Shown piece by piece: positions 59,248-64,000 of a DNA stretch of 64,000 bases. The notes beneath the pieces were generated by a model. The model was not told the DNA's origin, did not search any database, and saw only the letters and a list, made by a program, of their open reading frames with translations. The stretch is taken from assembly GCA_011317545.1 (NCBI GenBank), contig WUJK01000017.1:1-64000 (forward strand), read 5' to 3'. The position numbers were made by a program, and so were the translations under genes. Within the stretch, counting starts at the first letter, position 1. Every line of letters starts with the position of its first letter. The DNA comes from Coniella vitis. Taxonomy: Eukaryota; Ascomycota; Sordariomycetes; Diaporthales; Schizoparmaceae.

Positions 59248-61731
59248 TTACACCAAACGCACCGCGGTCAAATCGAGCCTGTCCTGCGGCGTCCAGGCCT
59301 CCCCGCCCATAATACCATGCACGTAGGCTTCGCCCACCACCGACCGCGCACTCGTCGCATCCGCTTCACCTTCCTTGGCCGTCTTGCGCAGCACAAAGGG
59401 CGTTTTCCCGCCCGCAAGGACCCACACCTCGTCGCCCACACGGGCATTCCACGGCACCAGCCCAAGATACCCTTGTCGAGTGCGGCACAATCTCCTGTGC
59501 GCACACGCGTGGTATATGCGGGAGATCAGCTCGCTATAGCGCTTGGAAAACTGCTTGCACGCACCCCAGTTGCCCGACAGGAACGCAAACTTGCCTTTTT
59601 CCTGGGCGCTCAGCTGCTGCTGGTAATACGCGTGGTTGGCAATCTTGATCTTGGCCCTTCGCGCCCCCAGCGTTGCTCTGCTGGGCCGATGGGACCGGGC
59701 GTCGGTCTCTTGTTGCGCACCGTGAGCGGCGTCGGGAGGGTCCGCGACGGTGGCATTGTCCGTTGTGGGTGGTGTCGACGCAGCAGCAATGCTGTCCACA
59801 AAATTGGCTTCGTCGAATGTCTGAAACAAGAACCTGGCGTCTGTCGACCAACCAATCTCATCGTACCAACAGCGCATGAGCCGGCTCCAGTCCTCGGGTG
59901 CAAACTGCGCGCCGACGTGGTCTGCAATGTAGGTCCGCCAGAGGGCTCCACTCCGACCGCCAGGTGTGCCAGCATAAGGGCACACTGCCGTGTCTGCCAT
60001 GTCGCACGCCACTGCTTCCCACGAGACCAGGGCCTCAATGTGTCTCCTCGCGATGGGGAAGTCGTTCGCCCGAGGGTGCCAAGCATCGCCAAGATCGGCT
60101 ATGGTGTCAAAGAAGAGGCCTTGGAGGCCCAGTCCGTGCTGCTCAGAAACCTCCACAGAGGCACGGTCACGTCCTGAAGCGCAATAATTCGGCCGCTCTG
60201 GCGCGGGAGAAGACCACCCCAAAAGTGGAAAAGGGTCTATGTACGTCGATGTAAACCATGCGGGCACCCAGGAGGGAAGATCGTGAAACTGCCCGCTCGG
60301 AGCACCACCACCCGTGTTGCTGCCCTGCTTGGGAATCTCAGTGGGGAAATTAAGCCGGCTTCGCCCCAGATTATCCCAGCTCTTGGTCAACCCTGCAGTG
60401 CAGATCTTGTGCCAGGCGAGAGGCTCGGCAGGATAGACTTGGCCGGCCACTGGGCTCGAATCTTGCGTCTCCCCGGTGCAGTGGTTCATGTAGCGAGCGT
60501 TCTGAAACTCGGCTGTCCAAACGCGCTCCCACCCAAGCGGCAGTCTCACCCACCCAACACGAGTGTTGGCATCGGGTGTATCCTTGACCCAGCCGTAGAC
60601 GTCATAGTACCTCGCCTGGTCTATGAGGCTATACGCCATGATAGACTGCTCTGCGGGTGCCCGGACGGATTTCCACTCTCTGACACAGTTCAGGATATCC
60701 AGGGAGCCTGTGCGGTCCATGACGGTCTCGGCAAAGTGGACGTAGACGTGCGTGACCGGCGACTTGTAATCGGGGAGAAAGTCCGTTGTGCTGGGAGCCA
60801 GGCCGAGGAAAGCGTATATCTTGTCACGCGGATCGGTAGCGCTGAGATGGCGGAAGTTGTACAGCACCTCGAGGACGTTGGTAGACGCCCACGTAGCCTG
60901 TCGTCGCGCGTGGCGCAGGCGTATGATTTCCTCGTACGCGGCAGCAATGGGGACGGCGTGGCTGCCCTGATTGATGACGACGCCGTAGAGCTTCTTGATC
61001 CCACGCATGCCCCACACGTCAAACGAGGCGCCGAGCGACTGTTCCGTCTTGGACCAGTCGACCGTGTCGCTTCCGCACATGATGACGATTCGCGAAGCAA
61101 GTACACATTCTTGCATGATCCAGGCACGAGTCCACCACGGCCGGTTGAGGAGCTCGCACGCCTCGCCCAGAGCCGGCTCGACAATGGCAGAGTCGTATCC
61201 GTACTGCAGCCGACCCGAGCTCTTGACCATGTCCTTCCAGGGGATGTTGTAGCCATCTGCAAAGTCTGGGTACCCCTGTATCTTGCTCGCCGCTGCTGTT
61301 GCGCCCGCATGAGAGCCGGCCAGTGTCTTCATCCCGCACGACGAGCCTGGCGTTGCCTCGCCCAGCCATACACACACTTGCCGCGCTTGCTCGTAAATGC
61401 GTGCCATGAGCAGCACCTGCTCCTGGCGCTCCTGGATGTCATTCTGGTTGATGCAAATGGCGTCAACCCACATGGTGCGGCACTGGCGGGGGCTACGAAG
61501 ACGCCGAAGAGCAGCTTCGAGGTTCTCAAAGACATCGTGTGGAGTGCTGTTGATGAGAATGCTGCCTCCGTTGCCTTTGTTGCCCCAAACATAGGAGAGG
61601 GCTTCGAAATCTGGTCTGTCGCCGAGCATAGCGAGCTGTAGCTGGCAGACGATGCCATCGTCGTGGCTCGCCGCGGGCTCGATGATGAGCAGCCGGATCT
61701 GACCAGCAGATGAATCGATCAGTCCATACAT
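59248..61731 (-). CDS. HET-domain protein
   Basis: Single exon, 827 residues from the only suitable ATG at 61731; the open frame upstream has no earlier ATG, but a short upstream exon cannot be excluded. The HET domain is clear: FEALSYVWG near the start, MWVDAICINQNDIQERQEQV, MARIYEQARQVCVWLG, then NRPWWTRAWIMQECVLA and DPRDKIYAFLGLA. The last third ends in the segment where many HET proteins have a conserved C-terminal (R..GYLGLVP) motif. The sequence is unrelated in detail to the HET gene at 44509, so it is not a recent duplicate. Role: probable non-self recognition trigger, or an uncharacterised HET function. Confidence 0.9.
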   Translation of the reverse strand: MYGLIDSSAGQIRLLIIEPAASHDDGIVCQLQLAMLGDRPDFEALSYVWGNKGNGGSILINSTPHDVFENLEAALRRLRSPRQCRTMWVDAICINQNDIQERQEQVLLMARIYEQARQVCVWLGEATPGSSCGMKTLAGSHAGATAAASKIQGYPDFADGYNIPWKDMVKSSGRLQYGYDSAIVEPALGEACELLNRPWWTRAWIMQECVLASRIVIMCGSDTVDWSKTEQSLGASFDVWGMRGIKKLYGVVINQGSHAVPIAAAYEEIIRLRHARRQATWASTNVLEVLYNFRHLSATDPRDKIYAFLGLAPSTTDFLPDYKSPVTHVYVHFAETVMDRTGSLDILNCVREWKSVRAPAEQSIMAYSLIDQARYYDVYGWVKDTPDANTRVGWVRLPLGWERVWTAEFQNARYMNHCTGETQDSSPVAGQVYPAEPLAWHKICTAGLTKSWDNLGRSRLNFPTEIPKQGSNTGGGAPSGQFHDLPSWVPAWFTSTYIDPFPLLGWSSPAPERPNYCASGRDRASVEVSEQHGLGLQGLFFDTIADLGDAWHPRANDFPIARRHIEALVSWEAVACDMADTAVCPYAGTPGGRSGALWRTYIADHVGAQFAPEDWSRLMRCWYDEIGWSTDARFLFQTFDEANFVDSIAAASTPPTTDNATVADPPDAAHGAQQETDARSHRPSRATLGARRAKIKIANHAYYQQQLSAQEKGKFAFLSGNWGACKQFSKRYSELISRIYHACAHRRLCRTRQGYLGLVPWNARVGDEVWVLAGGKTPFVLRKTAKEGEADATSARSVVGEAYVHGIMGGEAWTPQDRLDLTAVRLV

Positions 61732-63030
61732 GTTGATTTTGTAACTTTCTGATGACGGCCACTCAACATCCGGTTTCTGCCTTTGGGATTGGACTCTGCA
61801 AGACACCGAGATTGCTGGACAAAAGGGCACAATCGGTACACATGCATTGAGCGCAACTCCCAGTACCAGATGGCAGGATCCATGGCACCTGATTAGAATA
61901 GAAGTATCCAAGCTGATAGCCTAAAATGGCCCAAGGGCAATGGGAAGCAGTCACTGTGTCATGGGCTGCTGCGGCTGTGGACTGGGTACCTCATCCTTTC
62001 CCCCATCCTTCGGGTCATCATGGGCTGTAACCGCGAGCTTGGCAGCTCGCTATGGTCCTTATGGAGCAGGATCGGCAGCTGACAAGACACCAGGCCGCAA
62101 TCGGATTCGTAAAATAATATCATACGACTTGCGTTGGGCCAAGTCTGGGAAACCGGTTGTCGGCTATAGGGTTTGTTGTTTGGGACGCAAGTGAAGAGAA
62201 TGGATAACTTTGAAAGATGCAGATGAGTAAAATCCCGGCACATGATCTTCCCAAGGGTTAGGGTCACCAGCCCTCACTGAGGGTATATCGGGGGAACGCG
62301 TACCTAAGTACATAGCGTCTGGGGACTTACCGAAGTATTCACATGTACCTAGGCGTGTAAGTCCCAGGTCAATTTCCTAGTCTTGAGTATGATATCAGCA
62401 CCGACTTTCTTCGGTCAAGACCAGATATCAGAATGGTGATTTTGTTTTTCAAAAAGATCTCAGTCTCGCCGGCCAAAAAAAAAAAAAATCCACGATAAGT
62501 GATAATAAATGCTTGTCACGTCTTCCTTGGCTTGTACCTACCACAGTACGTGGAAACCACTGTAGCGGATCCCTCCTGAGAATTCCCCAACGGTGCCGCA
62601 CTGGGTTACCTGCTATAGAGTCTAGGCACTCTACAGTACACTCTACCGCCGTTGGCACAGTACGTTCAGCTTACTCATCACTACAACGACATACCATCAC
62701 TGAGCAGCCGTAAAGACACTGCGTCAAGACACAAACGCACAATAAAGGCAGTAAATATGAGGCAATATCATTTATTCACACTTTCGGACTATCGAACCGC
62801 ACTTGTCACACTATTCAGAAAGTTCAGAACCGTCCATCGCAACGCGCGAGGGAGGGACAACTACTCTCACGGCAACTCACTCGCTCCTGGCGGCTTGCAC
62901 CACGGACAGAACTCCCGTGCGCATACTCTTGGACGACCTGCCCACTTGATGAGACGTGTCCCTTGCCGACCATCGTTTGTCATCTCCTGTCCTCGGTCCT
63001 TCATATGACTCCCGTCTGGGTGCGCAACAG
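61732..63030. other. Intergenic, no gene seen
   Basis: Contains a run of about 13 A residues near 62476-62488. Short frames only. Confidence 0.5.
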
Positions 63031-64000
63031 TCACATCCAGCGAGTGGCATAATCTGTCCAGACACTGGGTTCCGGCTCTCTGATACGCCCGCGGACTTGG
63101 CGTTCTCGGCGCACTTCCGAACCCAAGACGGTGTCCTCCAGAAGTTCCTTGATGTCCGCGGCTCGCTCTTGACTGACTTCTGCGGCAAATTTAGAATCTA
63201 TAAACCAGAGATGGTCCAACAGCGGCGGTGGCTGTGCGTAGAAGGCCCGCAGCTCCTCGCCATACCCAGATGTCGCGAATATAAAGGCCATGGTACTAAA
63301 ACGGCCCATAATGGTTCTGTTTTTATCCTGGCTCCTCACAACAGGCTCCCAGTCCTCCGGCGCGGCGAGGCGCAGGCGCAGGCCGTTGAGGTTGAGCTTG
63401 TCGCTGGCCCAGTCCAAAGTCTCGAGCCAGTATGGCATGTGGACCAGGCTCATTTTGCGCCAGTCCCTGCGCCTGTCGTACAATGGCAAGACGATTTCGA
63501 GATGGCGTAGATGCCGCAGGCACTCGACAGGGACGATTTTGCGCAGGAAAATGGCGGGCGCAAAGCCGCGGTATGTGCGCTCTCTCCATCTGACGTGCCG
63601 GGGAAACGAGTTGCGCTCACGCACAATGAAGCGGTTGCCAGAGTAGAAGACATACTGGGCATCCCTGTAGAGTGTCTGGCAGACGAGGAACAGCGGCAAG
63701 GGTGACTGCCAGCATCTGCACGCGCCCGACTTCGCTGAGGAAAAGGCGCTGTGGTGCAGGCGGCAAAAGCAGCCGTGACGGCGCTCGGGGAACGTTTCTG
63801 AGCAGTCCTGGAATTGGCACCCGTCGTGGCGTCTGGCGGGGCAGGTGCGTCCAGAGTTTGTCCGATTCTCGCACCAGTGACGGCTGGCGCGGAACCCTCC
63901 CAGCGTAATCCATTCTACCTCCCTCCACGGCGTGATGAGGTCAGTATATCCCAAGATCTCGTGGCGCATCTCAGTAGGAAGAGCGGTCAACAGGTCGCGC
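63031..64000 (-). CDS. F-box-like protein, 5' end outside window
   Basis: The minus-strand frame runs from the window edge to a stop at 63031, at least 323 residues. Near the visible N-terminus LLTALPTEMRHEIL is an F-box-type leucine/proline start, followed by a segment (TPWREVEWI) common in a fungal family of F-box-like proteins. A cysteine-rich part (residues about 40-95, CENRTNSGRTCPARRHDGC) may bind metal. The rest has the RHLRHLEIVLP pattern seen in these proteins. The start codon lies outside the window. Confidence 0.7.
   Translation of the reverse strand, partial: RDLLTALPTEMRHEILGYTDLITPWREVEWITLGGFRASRHWCENRTNSGRTCPARRHDGCQFQDCSETFPERRHGCFCRLHHSAFSSAKSGACRCWQSPLPLFLVCQTLYRDAQYVFYSGNRFIVRERNSFPRHVRWRERTYRGFAPAIFLRKIVPVECLRHLRHLEIVLPLYDRRRDWRKMSLVHMPYWLETLDWASDKLNLNGLRLRLAAPEDWEPVVRSQDKNRTIMGRFSTMAFIFATSGYGEELRAFYAQPPPLLDHLWFIDSKFAAEVSQERAADIKELLEDTVLGSEVRRERQVRGRIREPEPSVWTDYATRWM

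Noticed and set aside
60283..61641. 452-codon plus-strand frame opposite the second HET gene
   Set aside because: Shadow; the minus strand has all HET motifs.
1..64000. CRISPR array, rRNA genes or a Starship-type tyrosine recombinase captain
   Set aside because: No regularly spaced repeats, rRNA segments or DUF3435-like gene were seen on either strand.

Overview
The window is fungal nuclear DNA from a filamentous ascomycete (Pezizomycotina). Short GT..AG introns of about 50-105 bp interrupt the genes, and the gene families are typical of that group (HET-domain proteins, UstYa/DUF3328, fungal copper amine oxidase). Two long AT-rich blocks are saturated with C-to-T changes in CpA context, the signature of repeat-induced point mutation (RIP). 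A Sordariomycete is likely; I cannot name the species.

Layout. (1) 1-6364: Ty3/Gypsy chromovirus copy A on the minus strand, cut by the window start. (2) 6868-15354: UstYa-type protein, copper amine oxidase, aldo-keto reductase and a broken M3 oligopeptidase. This set recalls fungal RiPP (ribosomal peptide) pathways, but no precursor, S41 protease or methyltransferase is visible, so it looks like a partial or decaying cluster. (3) 17172-19146: a DUF7924-like protein with a PD-(D/E)XK-like motif, flanked by gene-free DNA with a diverged direct repeat. (4) About 20.6-44.0 kb: a RIP-degraded nest of retrotransposons. Copy B (21199-28893, minus) is complete. Copy C (minus, 3' part missing) is split by a 479-bp TRIM-like element (29227-29705) and by complete copy D (30057-37696, plus). 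Beyond C lie an integrase-chromodomain relic, an LTR relic and a small GC-rich insertion. (5) 44.5-64 kb: a gene-rich segment with a HET protein, an MFS transporter, a DHCR7-like sterol delta-7 reductase followed in the same direction by a DHCR24-like sterol delta-24 reductase, a ThrE/Prm10-like membrane protein, a second HET protein and a partial F-box-like gene.

Most interesting points: the adjacent sterol delta-7 and delta-24 reductase genes, unexpected in an ergosterol-making fungus; the TRIM-like element, whose 5' LTR is perfectly complementary over 14 nt to the sequence just downstream of that LTR, suggesting Tf1-like self-priming; and an antisense reading frame of about 200 codons between pol and the 3' LTR of the Gypsy family, seen in copies B and D. 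All calls come from reading the sequence; no database search was run.
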